DNA of 64,000 bases from Haematospirillum jordaniae. GTDB taxonomy: Bacteria > Pseudomonadota > Alphaproteobacteria > Rhodospirillales > Rhodospirillaceae. Positions 54,518 to 63,234 of this stretch are shown here, in pieces (the first letter of the stretch is position 1; each line of letters opens with the position of its first letter). Location of the stretch: positions 2,038,001 to 2,102,000 of the forward strand of contig NZ_CP014525.1 in the NCBI RefSeq assembly GCF_001611975.1, given 5' to 3'. Both the position numbers and the translations under genes were made by a program. The notes beneath the pieces are model-generated. The model did no database searches, had not been told where the DNA came from, and saw only the letters and a program-made list of their open reading frames with translations.

Positions 54518-55759
54518 TCAGGATGTCATTTGCGTTTCCATAACCTCACGCAAGGGACACCCCCGGTCCATTGCCTCAGCCACCCAGGCACCAACGCGGT
54601 GATGGGCATCACGGAAGGGAACGCCTTGTCGTACCAAGTCCTCAAGAATGCGGGTTGCATCCAGATAGCCTGACTCTGCCGCACGACACATGGCATCCGT
54701 CCTGAAGATAAGGGACTCCAGAAGGGCCGGCATGATCCCAAGACATGCAACCAAGGTATCAACGGTATCAAACAAACCTTCCTTGTCTTCCTGCATATCC
54801 TTGTTGTAACTCAACGGCAGAGCCTTCATCACCGTCAGCATACTCATAAGGTTCCCGAACACCCGCCCGCTCTTTCCACGAACAAGCTCGAAAACATCGG
54901 GGTTTTTCTTGTTGGGCATCAAGGATGATCCGGTAGAAAAAGCGTCATCCAGAACAACAAAACCGAACTCGGTGCTGGCCCATACAATCATGTCTTCGGC
55001 AAGCCGTGACAGATGCATCATCACGAGAGCAGCCACGCCATGAAACTCGATGATGTAGTCGCGGTCGCTGACGGCATCAATCGTGTTTTCAATAACGCCA
55101 TCAAAGCCAAGCTCGGATGCAACAAAGGAACGGTCCAGAGGCAAGGTACTGCCCGCCAAGGCCCCTGCTCCAAGGGGGCACTGGTTCATCCGACTTTTCC
55201 AATCCTTCAACCGCCCGATATCACGCCCGAACATAGCTGCCCACGCGCCGAAGCATCGCCCCAACGGAACAGGCTGGGCCTGCTGCAGGTGCGTATACCC
55301 CGGCATGGCATCATTGATGTGACGCTCCTCAAGCTTCAACAAGGTTGCATGTACGGCCTGTAGATACCCTTGTACCTTTTGTCCGGCATCACGGGCATAC
55401 AGACGCAAATCCAGCGCAACCTGATCATTCCGGCTCCGCCCGGTATGCAGCTTCTTACCGGTATCACCAATCTTTTCGATCAGGCGCTGCTCGACGAACA
55501 TGTGAATGTCTTCAGCCGTGGATTCAGACGGGATTCCCCCCTGCTCCAGTTCCCCAAGGATCTCAGCCAGACCTGCATCTATGTCGTCAGCATCCTGCGG
55601 CGTAATCAGACCTTGCCGGGCCAGCATGCGCGCATGAACTCGGCTACCTTCGATATCAAACCGATACAGGCGGCAGTCAAATGGCAGGGATGCATTGAAA
55701 CGGGCAACACTCGGGTCCATCGGCTTGCGGAAACGCCCACCCCAGACTGCGTTGGTCAT
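54518..55759 (-). CDS. argH: Argininosuccinate lyase, C-terminally short
   Basis: A 413-residue lyase that splits argininosuccinate into arginine and fumarate. WGGRFRKPMDPSV at the N-terminus, TGRSRNDQVALDLRL, MPGYTHLQQAQPV with the catalytic His-Thr, and GSSLMPNKKNPD with the catalytic Ser and Lys are intact, as is LPLSYNKDMQEDKE. It ends soon after VPFRDAHHRVGAWVAEA, so the last ~45 residues of typical ArgH (about 457 in E. coli), with the FS..DVY..L and GG(T)AP regions, are missing. Only 60 bases separate its stop from the next gene, so there is no room for them. Start ATG overlaps the argG stop (ATGA). Confidence 0.93.
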   Translation of the reverse strand: MTNAVWGGRFRKPMDPSVARFNASLPFDCRLYRFDIEGSRVHARMLARQGLITPQDADDIDAGLAEILGELEQGGIPSESTAEDIHMFVEQRLIEKIGDTGKKLHTGRSRNDQVALDLRLYARDAGQKVQGYLQAVHATLLKLEERHINDAMPGYTHLQQAQPVPLGRCFGAWAAMFGRDIGRLKDWKSRMNQCPLGAGALAGSTLPLDRSFVASELGFDGVIENTIDAVSDRDYIIEFHGVAALVMMHLSRLAEDMIVWASTEFGFVVLDDAFSTGSSLMPNKKNPDVFELVRGKSGRVFGNLMSMLTVMKALPLSYNKDMQEDKEGLFDTVDTLVACLGIMPALLESLIFRTDAMCRAAESGYLDATRILEDLVRQGVPFRDAHHRVGAWVAEAMDRGCPLREVMETQMTS

Positions 55760-56988
55760 GCCGGAACCTCCTCCTGCGTTCTAGACTGCCGGTGCACCAT
55801 GCCGTACACCTTGGCCGGCAAGGAGAAAAGGTTGATGAACCCCTGCGCATCGGCTTGGTTATACAGGCTGTCTTCCTCGAACGTAGCCAAGTCCGCATTA
55901 TAAAGACTGCAGGGAGATTTCAAGCCCGCATACTGAACATTCCCCTTGTACAGGCGCACAGTAACGGTCCCGGTCACGTTCTTCTGGGTTTCATTGAAAA
56001 AAGCATCCAGTGCCTCCCGACTTTGGGAGAACCATTGTCCTTCGTATACCAGATCAGCATAGGCAGGCTTCATGGACTGCTTCAACCGCAGCATGGCCCG
56101 GTCAAGACAGGCTGTTTCCAGGATATGATGAGCCTTGTACAGAACGGCAGCAGCAGGCGATTCGTAAATGCCCCTTACCTTCATGCCAACCAGGCGGCTT
56201 TCAATAATGTCGGCGACCCCGATACCATGCCGGCCCGCACGCGCGTTCAAGGCAGAAAGAAGGGATACGGGATCCATGGGAACGCTATCCAGGGCAACCG
56301 GTACCCCCTGCACAAACTCAAGAGAAAGAAACTCTGCATCAGCAGACGCTTTCTCCAGCACCTCGGTCATCAGCAACACGTCATCAGGCTGTCCTGTATC
56401 CAGCCTTTCTAGACATCCCCCTTCATGGGACACAAACCAGATGTTCCGGTCACGGGAATAGGGCGACGACGGGCTGACCGGGACCTCAACACCATGTGTC
56501 TGGGCATAGCGAATGGCATCCTGGCGTGATGTGATAGACCAGCTCCTCCAAGGGGCAATAACCTTGATGTCCGGCGCCAGCGCATTAATGGTGTACTCAA
56601 ACCGAACCTGGTCATTCCCCTTCCCGGTCGCGCCATGCACAATGGCTGATGCACCGGTGGAACGGGCCACCTCGACCAACTTTTGCGCAATCAAGGGGCG
56701 GGAAATGGTCCCCAAGACATACTGCTCCTCGTACAAAGCACCCGCCTTGACAAGAGGCCATACATAATCCGTTACGAATGCCTTGCGAACATCCACCACA
56801 ACAGCATGATAAGCCCCTGTCCGCAACGCCTTGTCACGGATGGCCTGCAAGTCTTCCCCCTGCCCCAGATCGACGGTAACAGCGGTAATCTCGGCATTCG
56901 GATAATGCTCCTTCAGCCACGGAATCATGACAGAGGTATCAAGGCCACCCGAATAGGCCAGAACGATTTTGTCCGGATTGTCTTTCAT
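55756..56988 (-). CDS. argG: Argininosuccinate synthase
   Basis: A 410-residue ligase that condenses citrulline and aspartate with ATP. The PP-loop is LAYSGGLDTSVMIPWL; IVHGATGKGNDQVRFE and SPSSPYSRDRNIW are conserved substrate regions, and VKLYKGN-like VRLYKGNVQ is near the C-terminus. Its central region (WFVSHEGGCLERL) looks unlike the usual alphaproteobacterial ArgG I know, suggesting a different lineage, which a phylogeny should test. It is sandwiched by ATGA overlaps between the transporter ATPase gene and argH. Confidence 0.95.
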   Translation of the reverse strand: MKDNPDKIVLAYSGGLDTSVMIPWLKEHYPNAEITAVTVDLGQGEDLQAIRDKALRTGAYHAVVVDVRKAFVTDYVWPLVKAGALYEEQYVLGTISRPLIAQKLVEVARSTGASAIVHGATGKGNDQVRFEYTINALAPDIKVIAPWRSWSITSRQDAIRYAQTHGVEVPVSPSSPYSRDRNIWFVSHEGGCLERLDTGQPDDVLLMTEVLEKASADAEFLSLEFVQGVPVALDSVPMDPVSLLSALNARAGRHGIGVADIIESRLVGMKVRGIYESPAAAVLYKAHHILETACLDRAMLRLKQSMKPAYADLVYEGQWFSQSREALDAFFNETQKNVTGTVTVRLYKGNVQYAGLKSPCSLYNADLATFEEDSLYNQADAQGFINLFSLPAKVYGMVHRQSRTQEEVPA

Positions 56989-57653
56989 TCTTCCTGTTCC
57001 TGATAAAAAGACTCCAGATACCCAACGGGGTCATCCAGATCAGAGATAAGGGTATCCACGGCGATCCTGCCGTTTCTCAGAAGCACGACGCGGTCGGCAA
57101 CACGGGCCAGAAAGTCTAGGTCGTGGGATGCAATAACCATGGTCACGCCCATATCCCGGACAGAGCCCAGCAGCTCCGCCACACCGGATGTCGAAGCCAC
57201 ATCAAGACCGGACGTCGGCTCGTCGCACAGCACAATATCCGGCTCCATCATCAAGGTACGGGCCAAGGCAACCCTTTGCTTCTGGCCACCAGATAAGTGC
57301 CGTGGATACGCGGCAATCCTGGACGTCAGCCCTAAGTGTTCCAGCAGAACGGAGGCACGCTCAGAACACGCAGCCCCCTTGCCCCGTAATCGTGGTGCAT
57401 AGAGAACATTGTCCAGAACCGTCATATGCGGAAAAAGCTGGAAGTCCTGAAACATGAAGCCTGTCCGGCCATTGCAGTGAATGATACCGGAATCCGGCTT
57501 CTCCAGCTTCTGGAGAAGCCGGAGCAGGGTTGATTTCCCGCTGCCCGATGGGCCTGCCAATCCGATAATGCTACCTTTCTCAATGTCCAGATCCAGCCGA
57601 TCCAGGATCACTGTACTCCCGAAGGATTTCGATACGGTCTCAAGCCTGAGCAT
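56985..57653 (-). CDS. Polar amino acid ABC transporter ATP-binding protein
   Basis: A 222-residue ATPase of the GlnQ/ArtP class. Walker A is GPSGSGKST, the Q loop is MFQDFQLFPHMT, the signature LSGGQKQR, Walker B is DIVLCDEPTSGLD and the switch His is in IASHD. It energises the adjacent permease for import of a polar amino acid. Arginine is the likely substrate from the linked argG, argH and argR, but this is inference. Its ATG overlaps the permease 3' end by 14 bases, and its stop overlaps argG. Confidence 0.92.
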   Translation of the reverse strand: MLRLETVSKSFGSTVILDRLDLDIEKGSIIGLAGPSGSGKSTLLRLLQKLEKPDSGIIHCNGRTGFMFQDFQLFPHMTVLDNVLYAPRLRGKGAACSERASVLLEHLGLTSRIAAYPRHLSGGQKQRVALARTLMMEPDIVLCDEPTSGLDVASTSGVAELLGSVRDMGVTMVIASHDLDFLARVADRVVLLRNGRIAVDTLISDLDDPVGYLESFYQEQEE

Positions 57654-58284
57654 AAAAGCCTCTCTTCTCGACCTTGCGGCCGAAATGCTCGATCAAGAGG
57701 ACCAGAAGGTAGTAATAGGCACCCGCAATACACAGTGGCAGGAAGTAGGTGAAACGCTCTGCTCCCAAAATCTGGGCCATCCGCATGATATCCAAGCCAC
57801 TGATCGTACCAATCAGTGCCGTTTCCTTGAGCAAGGCAATCACCTCGTTAACCATGGCCGGAAAAACATTACGCAGAACCTGAGGGAGAATAATATCCTT
57901 CCACATGTAGAAATTTGGTATTTCTAGGGTGCGAGAGGCCTCAAACTGCCCGGGAGGTAAACTCTCGATACCCGAGCGCAGAATTTCGGCAATGTAAGCG
58001 GATGCATTCAGACCAAAGGTCAGTATTCCGGCTGCCAGTACGCTGAACTTGATCCCAAGGACACCCGGAAGAGCAAAATAGACAAAGGCAAGCTGCAGGA
58101 TAAGCGGTGTGCCCCGGAGAACAGAAACCCACCGGTCAATCACGGCAACCCCGAAACCCCTGTACCTCAGTATGCTGATCACAACGGCTAGGGAAAAACC
58201 CAGCAACAGCCCCCCTGCCAAAAGCTGCAGAGTCAGGGCAACACCCTTGCCGATAAAAAGGACATGGGACATCAGCTCTTCCAT
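57640..58284 (-). CDS. Polar amino acid ABC transporter permease
   Basis: A 214-residue inner-membrane permease of the HisM/GlnP type with about five hydrophobic segments. LRGTPLILQLAFVYF and the EAA-loop equivalent, with SLPPGQFEASRTLEIPNF followed by the ILPQVLRN stretch, are diagnostic. The ATG at 58284 has GGGGA at good spacing and overlaps the binding-protein gene by 13 bases; the frame extends six codons upstream. A single permease gene suggests a homodimeric channel. Confidence 0.92.
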   Translation of the reverse strand: MEELMSHVLFIGKGVALTLQLLAGGLLLGFSLAVVISILRYRGFGVAVIDRWVSVLRGTPLILQLAFVYFALPGVLGIKFSVLAAGILTFGLNASAYIAEILRSGIESLPPGQFEASRTLEIPNFYMWKDIILPQVLRNVFPAMVNEVIALLKETALIGTISGLDIMRMAQILGAERFTYFLPLCIAGAYYYLLVLLIEHFGRKVEKRGFYAQA

Positions 58285-59012
58285 GCTGAATCCCCAAGCC
58301 ACTTTTGTTTCAGCTGCGCAAGCTCGCCGCTTTCCTCCAGTTCGGTCAGCGCTTGGTCAACCAGCGCATGAAGTGGCGATCCCTTGGGGAAGGCAATGCC
58401 ATAGCCCGTATCAGAGTAACTGATCACCGAAGAACCCAGAACCGGGTTTCTGGCAGAAAATTCAACCGCCTGGATACTGTCAATCAAAACCAGATCAACA
58501 TGCCCGGCCTTCAAAGCTTCTATTGCTTGGTTATTGTTGTCCATCGCCATGATGTTCGCACTAGGCACATGCTCTCTCAGCCAGATCTCCATAGTCGAGC
58601 CCAGCTGACAAGCGATCGTCTTATTATTTAAGTCATCAATAGAAGAAACAGGATCTTGTAGCGGATAAACAACCGACAAGCTTTCCGTATAATAGCCTTT
58701 CGAGAAGTCGAAACTCTTCTTGCGCTCCTCTGTAATACTGATGGTCGAGATCGCCGCATCGACGGTCCCGCTTTGAAGTGCGGCCAGAACCGTGCTGAAC
58801 TGCATATCCTCAAAGACCGCGGTCTTACCCAGCTTTGCAGCAATAGCGCGGGCCAGATCGATATCAAAACCTTTTACCTCATCACCCTCCCTGTATTCAA
58901 AAGGTGGATATTCTGCCGAGGTTGCAAAACGTATTACTTCAGTATGATTCTCTTCAGAGCAAGCTGATAGAAGAGACAAAGCGACAAAAACAGCAGACAG
59001 CACCTTGTTCAC
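58272..59012 (-). CDS. Substrate-binding lipoprotein of polar amino acid ABC transporter
   Basis: A 246-residue family 3 solute-binding protein. The signal peptide ends in the lipobox LLSAC, giving a lipidated Cys18, so it is membrane-tethered in the periplasm. VIRFATSAEYPPFEY, DEVKGFDIDLARAIA and DAAISTISITEER are typical of the arginine/lysine/glutamine-binding family. It is the first gene of the transporter-argG-argH operon and faces argR across a symmetric promoter region. Specificity for arginine is plausible but not shown. Confidence 0.92.
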   Translation of the reverse strand: MNKVLSAVFVALSLLSACSEENHTEVIRFATSAEYPPFEYREGDEVKGFDIDLARAIAAKLGKTAVFEDMQFSTVLAALQSGTVDAAISTISITEERKKSFDFSKGYYTESLSVVYPLQDPVSSIDDLNNKTIACQLGSTMEIWLREHVPSANIMAMDNNNQAIEALKAGHVDLVLIDSIQAVEFSARNPVLGSSVISYSDTGYGIAFPKGSPLHALVDQALTELEESGELAQLKQKWLGDSAWKS

Positions 59013-59029
59013 AACGAAGCCTCATTCAT

Positions 59030-59052
59030 TTTATATTCATATTTTGACTATA
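59030..59052 (-). promoter_or_regulatory. Operator-like arm and -10 region of the transporter operon
   Basis: This 23-base arm is an inverse copy of bases 59089-59114. On the minus strand it supplies TATAGT (59052-59047) as -10, with TTGACG (59076-59071) as -35 and an 18-base spacer. The following ATATGAATATAAA resembles the TGAAT half of an ARG box and lies 18 bases before the binding-protein start. Confidence 0.7.
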
Positions 59053-59064
59053 AGAGCGCATCTA

Positions 59065-59114
59065 TTGCAGCGTCAAGGGCAATCCGGCTATAGTCTCAAA
59101 AATATGAATATAAA
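59065..59114 (+). promoter_or_regulatory. argR promoter with operator-like arm
   Basis: TTGCAG (59065-59070), an 18-base spacer and TATAGT (59089-59094), followed by ATATGAATATAAA ending at 59114. The arm 59089-59114 mirrors 59030-59052 except for three extra bases. Its location at and just after the -10 box suits autorepression by ArgR. Confidence 0.7.
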
Positions 59115-59133
59115 GTCACACGAGGAGCGTGAA

Positions 59134-59610
59134 ATGACGCATGAACCCGCCCTTGATGGGCATATTTTGAATATTATCCAGAGCCATGCCATCTATGAAC
59201 AAAGTGAAATTCAGGAGATTCTGGAGAGAAGAGGCTACAAGATTCCGCAAGCCACACTGTCCAGGCGGCTTAAAAAGCTAAATATCGCGAAGGTATCGGG
59301 GCAGTACAAAAGCCTTGAGGTTTTTCAGGGAACCCTTCCCGTCATCAAGGGCATACAGGTCTCGGCCCTTGGGCTTATTATCCTGCATACACACCCAGGA
59401 CAAGCCAACAGCATTGCCTATGCCCTTGATCAGAAGTACGTACAATCCTCATCACAAAAGGACAGCGATCACGCGGGAATCCTAGGGACCATTGCCGGCG
59501 ATGACACCATTCTGATCATTATCGAGAGTAAATCAGCCTTGGAAGTGGCACTGGACCATCTGTGCGCTGACTTTCCTTACCTTGATCGCCCGACCATCCC
59601 CCAAACATAA
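59134..59610 (+). CDS. argR: ArgR family arginine repressor
   Basis: A 158-residue ArgR-type regulator. The N-terminal winged helix (about residues 5-75) includes QATLSRRLKKLNIAKV as the recognition region, and the C-terminal hexamerisation and arginine-binding domain has HTHPGQANSIAYALD and the signature ILGTIAGDDTILIII with the paired Asp residues. GAGGAG is placed seven bases before the ATG at 59134; the frame extends upstream through the promoter and is rejected. It should repress the divergent transporter-argG-argH operon and itself when arginine is plentiful. ArgR is uncommon in alphaproteobacteria. Confidence 0.93.
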   Translation: MTHEPALDGHILNIIQSHAIYEQSEIQEILERRGYKIPQATLSRRLKKLNIAKVSGQYKSLEVFQGTLPVIKGIQVSALGLIILHTHPGQANSIAYALDQKYVQSSSQKDSDHAGILGTIAGDDTILIIIESKSALEVALDHLCADFPYLDRPTIPQT

Positions 59611-59641
59611 GAAAGGGTCATCAGACCCTGTTCACTCTTCA

Positions 59642-62320
59642 TCAATCCCCACCGATACGACCAATCGCACGTGCCAGCACAATATAAAGACGCCCCATAT
59701 CGGAACTGGTGAAGACAGCCGTCAGCACATCACCACGATCATTGCTTCTTGCTCCCTTCAGAAGAGACTCAAACTCGGTGACATAACGGGATGCATATTG
59801 ACGAAACTCGCGGTTTTCGGAGTATAGCTTTTTGATGGCCTGAACCTGTGAACGCGTAATCGTGCGGGCAGCATGGTGGAGGAAGACGTTTTGCTCGCCC
59901 TTGTAAAAGCGCTTCCACAGATCTTCCTCCACCGATGGCGTAAACAGCCGTGTAATGTCTACCGCCGTAGCCTGAAGACGCTCAATCACATACGATGTTT
60001 CGGTCAGGAAGCGCTGCACATCAACATCTTGACGCACAACCATCAACTCGCTGGCGCGCTCCTTGGCTTCCTCGGCCGCAGCAGCCAGCGCACTGGCGCG
60101 TCGCGCAAACTCATCACCGGCCCGACTTGCTTTTTCGGTCACCGTGGCGCTGATCCGGGCAACAATATCACCACTCTCCCCCAGTGAGCGGGTGACACCC
60201 TGCAACCGGTCTGCCGCTTCATCTGTTGCACGGCTCAAGGCATCAACCTGCGCCCGTAACGTACCCCCGGCTCCGTTCAGGGTCTCCATCGTCGTACGGG
60301 CAGAGACAGCAAAATCGTTTGCCCCGCTGGTCAGGCGAACACCAGCCGTTTCCACTCTTTCGACACCGCCATCTATGGTGGCCTCAAAACTGGCCAAAGC
60401 TGCAGCCAAGGCACCACGGACGGCATCAGCACGCAACAGGGCCCCATCTGCCGTCTCGCCAAACCGGCGGGTTTCAGCAGACAAGTCAGCAGCAAGCGTG
60501 CGAATGGTTACAATTGTAGCATTTGCAGCCTCGCCAATTCGGGCAGCTTCATCGCCAAATGCCTGCCCGGCAGCAGCAAGGGCACTGACCCCGCTTGCCA
60601 TACCATCGGTCGCAGCCCGGACACGGCTGACAGCATGATCAGACTCAGCTGCAACGGCACGCGTCGCCTCCTGGATCTCCCGCGAGGCATCTATGGCCGC
60701 GCCACCACTTTGCTTCATGGCTTCGGTCACAGTCTCGATCTCGACAACCGAACGCGCCGTTGTCCGGGTAATATCAACAGCACTGCGACTGAGAAGATCA
60801 GCCAAGTGGCGAATCCGTTCTGTTGCCCGGTCTGTTGCCTGCGATACCACCTGCCCCTGCTCGTCACAGGCCACGCCCGTATTGCGGACCTCTTCTCCCA
60901 TACGACGGGCAGCATCCTCCAACCCCTTGGCCTGATTATGCAAAAGGCGGCGCACACCTTCTGCATGAGCTGCCGTATCACGAATGGCCGCCGCAGCGGC
61001 GTGGGCCCCCTCTAGGGCATCCGTTGTCACATCGCGGAATGCATTGAAGTCGCCAATCGCCGTAGCTGCTGCCGCATCAAGTTCCTGAGCAGCGGCATGT
61101 GCACTGCGGGTAATGTCCTGCTGGCGATTGTGCAAGACATCCGCCCTGCGGTCCACGCCATCACCCAGCTCATTCATCTGCTGTATGACAACAGCGGTGG
61201 CATCAGCCAAGGAACGCGCCCGCTCCGTCATGGTCAGGATAACGTTGTCAATTGCCTCCGCCCGCTTGGTCAGGCCGTGCGTTGCCTTAGCTGCGCCAAC
61301 CATCAGGGTGGTTGCCGCGTGATTGAAGGTATCTGCAGACACCTTTGCAGAAGCCAGTAACGCATCCTGACGCGTTACCAGATCATCAACAACCCGGTTG
61401 CGCTCCGCCAGATCTGTACCAAGAACTGCCAACTGCTCACACTGACGCCCCAGTGACGCTGCCAATCCCTCCGCCGAGGTGTCGGCCTGGCGGGCAGCTT
61501 CGGTCAAACTCGCGTAGTGATGTGACAGGGAGGAGTCCAGAGTGGCCGTAACGTCCCGGACTTTCTCCACAAGCTCTGAAACCTGACGGACCTGACTGGC
61601 TGCGCGCTCAAGCGCCGGGGTTGTTCGGGTATCAACGTCCTGGATCATATGCGCCAGCTCGCGCGTTTCGCGCCCCAAGATATCGCGCAGGGCAGAAGCC
61701 TGGCTTGCCGCGGCATAGGTTGCTTCCGACAACTCTATGGCCTGCGCCCGTAAAGCACCGGCCACCGTCGCAACCTGGTTCTTCGCATGGTCTGCCGGGT
61801 ACGTCAGCAAAGCCAATTGGGCACGCAGAACCTGTGCCTCGCGGTGGATCTGTGCACCACGCCGGAAGAAAGCGACCATAAGCCACAAAAACATCAAAGG
61901 CAGAACATAAACAGCCGACAAGGCCGCTACCTCAATTGGCGGCAAACGTCCCAGATCCGGAACGGGACCGAAAACACCACTGCCCCACCAAGCCCCAACC
62001 GATGTCCACACCAGACTGACCAAGGTTGCAAACCGTATGGCAAACGGGGATTCCGGCTCATCGGGCACCAAAGCAGACGCGGCAGACAATTCAGAAGCAG
62101 AACCTGTATCGAGAAAGAGAGCCGGACGAACAGACGTGGGTGCATCCACACTGGCACCAACGAACTGCGCACCTGCTTTACCCGCGCCACCCATATTCTG
62201 CCCGGAAGAAGGAGCACTAGGATGCGGAGCCTGAAGCTTGAAGCGCACGATCTGCGGCTTGACCGGATCAACACAGATCTCCCCTGCCTCACGCTCGTCC
62301 GATTGCACATTATCGGTCAT
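59642..62320 (-). CDS. Large membrane-anchored coiled-coil protein (TipN-like architecture)
   Basis: An 892-residue protein. The first ~90 residues are polar and disordered-looking. Two membrane segments follow near 95-115 and 130-152 (YVLPLMFLWLMVAFF). From about 160 to 790 it is an almost unbroken Ala-rich coiled coil with MCP-like heptads but no chemoreceptor tip motif. The last ~100 residues (RFLTETSYVIERLQATAVDI onward, with DLWKRFYKGEQNVFLHHA) look like a compact conserved domain. The start at 62320 has AGGAGG at ideal spacing. Two N-terminal membrane segments plus a long coiled coil recall the Caulobacter polarity factor TipN (882 residues), but orthology is not shown. Confidence 0.75.
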   Translation of the reverse strand: MTDNVQSDEREAGEICVDPVKPQIVRFKLQAPHPSAPSSGQNMGGAGKAGAQFVGASVDAPTSVRPALFLDTGSASELSAASALVPDEPESPFAIRFATLVSLVWTSVGAWWGSGVFGPVPDLGRLPPIEVAALSAVYVLPLMFLWLMVAFFRRGAQIHREAQVLRAQLALLTYPADHAKNQVATVAGALRAQAIELSEATYAAASQASALRDILGRETRELAHMIQDVDTRTTPALERAASQVRQVSELVEKVRDVTATLDSSLSHHYASLTEAARQADTSAEGLAASLGRQCEQLAVLGTDLAERNRVVDDLVTRQDALLASAKVSADTFNHAATTLMVGAAKATHGLTKRAEAIDNVILTMTERARSLADATAVVIQQMNELGDGVDRRADVLHNRQQDITRSAHAAAQELDAAAATAIGDFNAFRDVTTDALEGAHAAAAAIRDTAAHAEGVRRLLHNQAKGLEDAARRMGEEVRNTGVACDEQGQVVSQATDRATERIRHLADLLSRSAVDITRTTARSVVEIETVTEAMKQSGGAAIDASREIQEATRAVAAESDHAVSRVRAATDGMASGVSALAAAGQAFGDEAARIGEAANATIVTIRTLAADLSAETRRFGETADGALLRADAVRGALAAALASFEATIDGGVERVETAGVRLTSGANDFAVSARTTMETLNGAGGTLRAQVDALSRATDEAADRLQGVTRSLGESGDIVARISATVTEKASRAGDEFARRASALAAAAEEAKERASELMVVRQDVDVQRFLTETSYVIERLQATAVDITRLFTPSVEEDLWKRFYKGEQNVFLHHAARTITRSQVQAIKKLYSENREFRQYASRYVTEFESLLKGARSNDRGDVLTAVFTSSDMGRLYIVLARAIGRIGGD

Positions 62321-62463
62321 GACACCTCCTGCCCGCTCCGCTCCGGGTATCTGTATCTCATGCCCTGAAACAGAAACGCTACTACAGTCAGGCAAAATTG
62401 TTGCCGGATCAATATAATCTGCGCAGTATCGTGTTTCCGAGACAATTCAACAAGAGTCACGCC

Positions 62464-63234
62464 GTGCTGCCTACGCCGGTTTCTGCGCCCCGAACACGGA
62501 TGCCTATTCTGGGGTGCCCCCTGTCACTTTTCTCTCCGCATCAGGCCTCAAGGCAGATTGTGCTCTGGGCACAAGGCAACCCGGAACGCCCTGCTCTTGT
62601 CCTGTTCAGAGATGTGCATAGCCTACTTGCGGGGCGGGATATACAGGACATACGCCAACTGGAACACTTGGCCGATCTAGTCCTGCCTGACGGCATGCCC
62701 TTAGTCTGGATCGCCCGCACACGGGGATATTCCTCAGCCCGGCGCGCCTATGGGCCGGATATCATGCACATTCTGTGCTCTCTCAGAACACAGAGCCCGC
62801 TCAGACATGCTTTTCTGGGTGGAGCACCGGGTGTTGCGGAAAAACTTGCCACATCCTTCCCGAACCTGTCTGTTGCCGGCATGCTGGCACCCAATATTAC
62901 GGATGGGTCACGCTTGGATTTGGGGCTGGTCCAAAGGCTGAATGCCATGAACGCAGACCTGTTGTGGGTTGGCCTAGGAACGCCAAAACAAGATTTATGG
63001 ATTGCGACCCATCACCCTTACCTAAATGCGAAGGTAATTCTGGGGGTTGGCGCCGCATTCAATTTTCTGGCTGGCACAGTACGCCAAGCACCGCGCTTTT
63101 TGCACCCACTGGGGCTAGAATGGCTGTGGCGGATGGCCATGGAACCAAGACGCCTGATACCCCGCTATGTCAAAACCATACCGCGGTTCAGCTGGCTGGT
63201 CTTTCGGGAACTCTGTTCAATACAGCGCCGATAA
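62464..63234 (+). CDS. WecG/TagA/CpsF family glycosyltransferase
   Basis: A 256-residue GT26 enzyme that adds N-acetylmannosaminuronate, N-acetylmannosamine or a related sugar to a lipid-linked intermediate. DGMPLVWIARTRGYSSARRA with YGPDIM, the FLGGAPGVAEKL block and the VGLGTPKQDLWI stretch are standard family motifs; a C-terminal basic helical tail (RMAMEPRRLIPRYVKTIPRF) binds the membrane in this family. Start is uncertain: GTG 62464, ATG 62500 and a TTG at 62398 are in frame. Its 3' end overlaps the convergent glycosyltransferase by 70 bases. Confidence 0.87.
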   Translation: MLPTPVSAPRTRMPILGCPLSLFSPHQASRQIVLWAQGNPERPALVLFRDVHSLLAGRDIQDIRQLEHLADLVLPDGMPLVWIARTRGYSSARRAYGPDIMHILCSLRTQSPLRHAFLGGAPGVAEKLATSFPNLSVAGMLAPNITDGSRLDLGLVQRLNAMNADLLWVGLGTPKQDLWIATHHPYLNAKVILGVGAAFNFLAGTVRQAPRFLHPLGLEWLWRMAMEPRRLIPRYVKTIPRFSWLVFRELCSIQRR

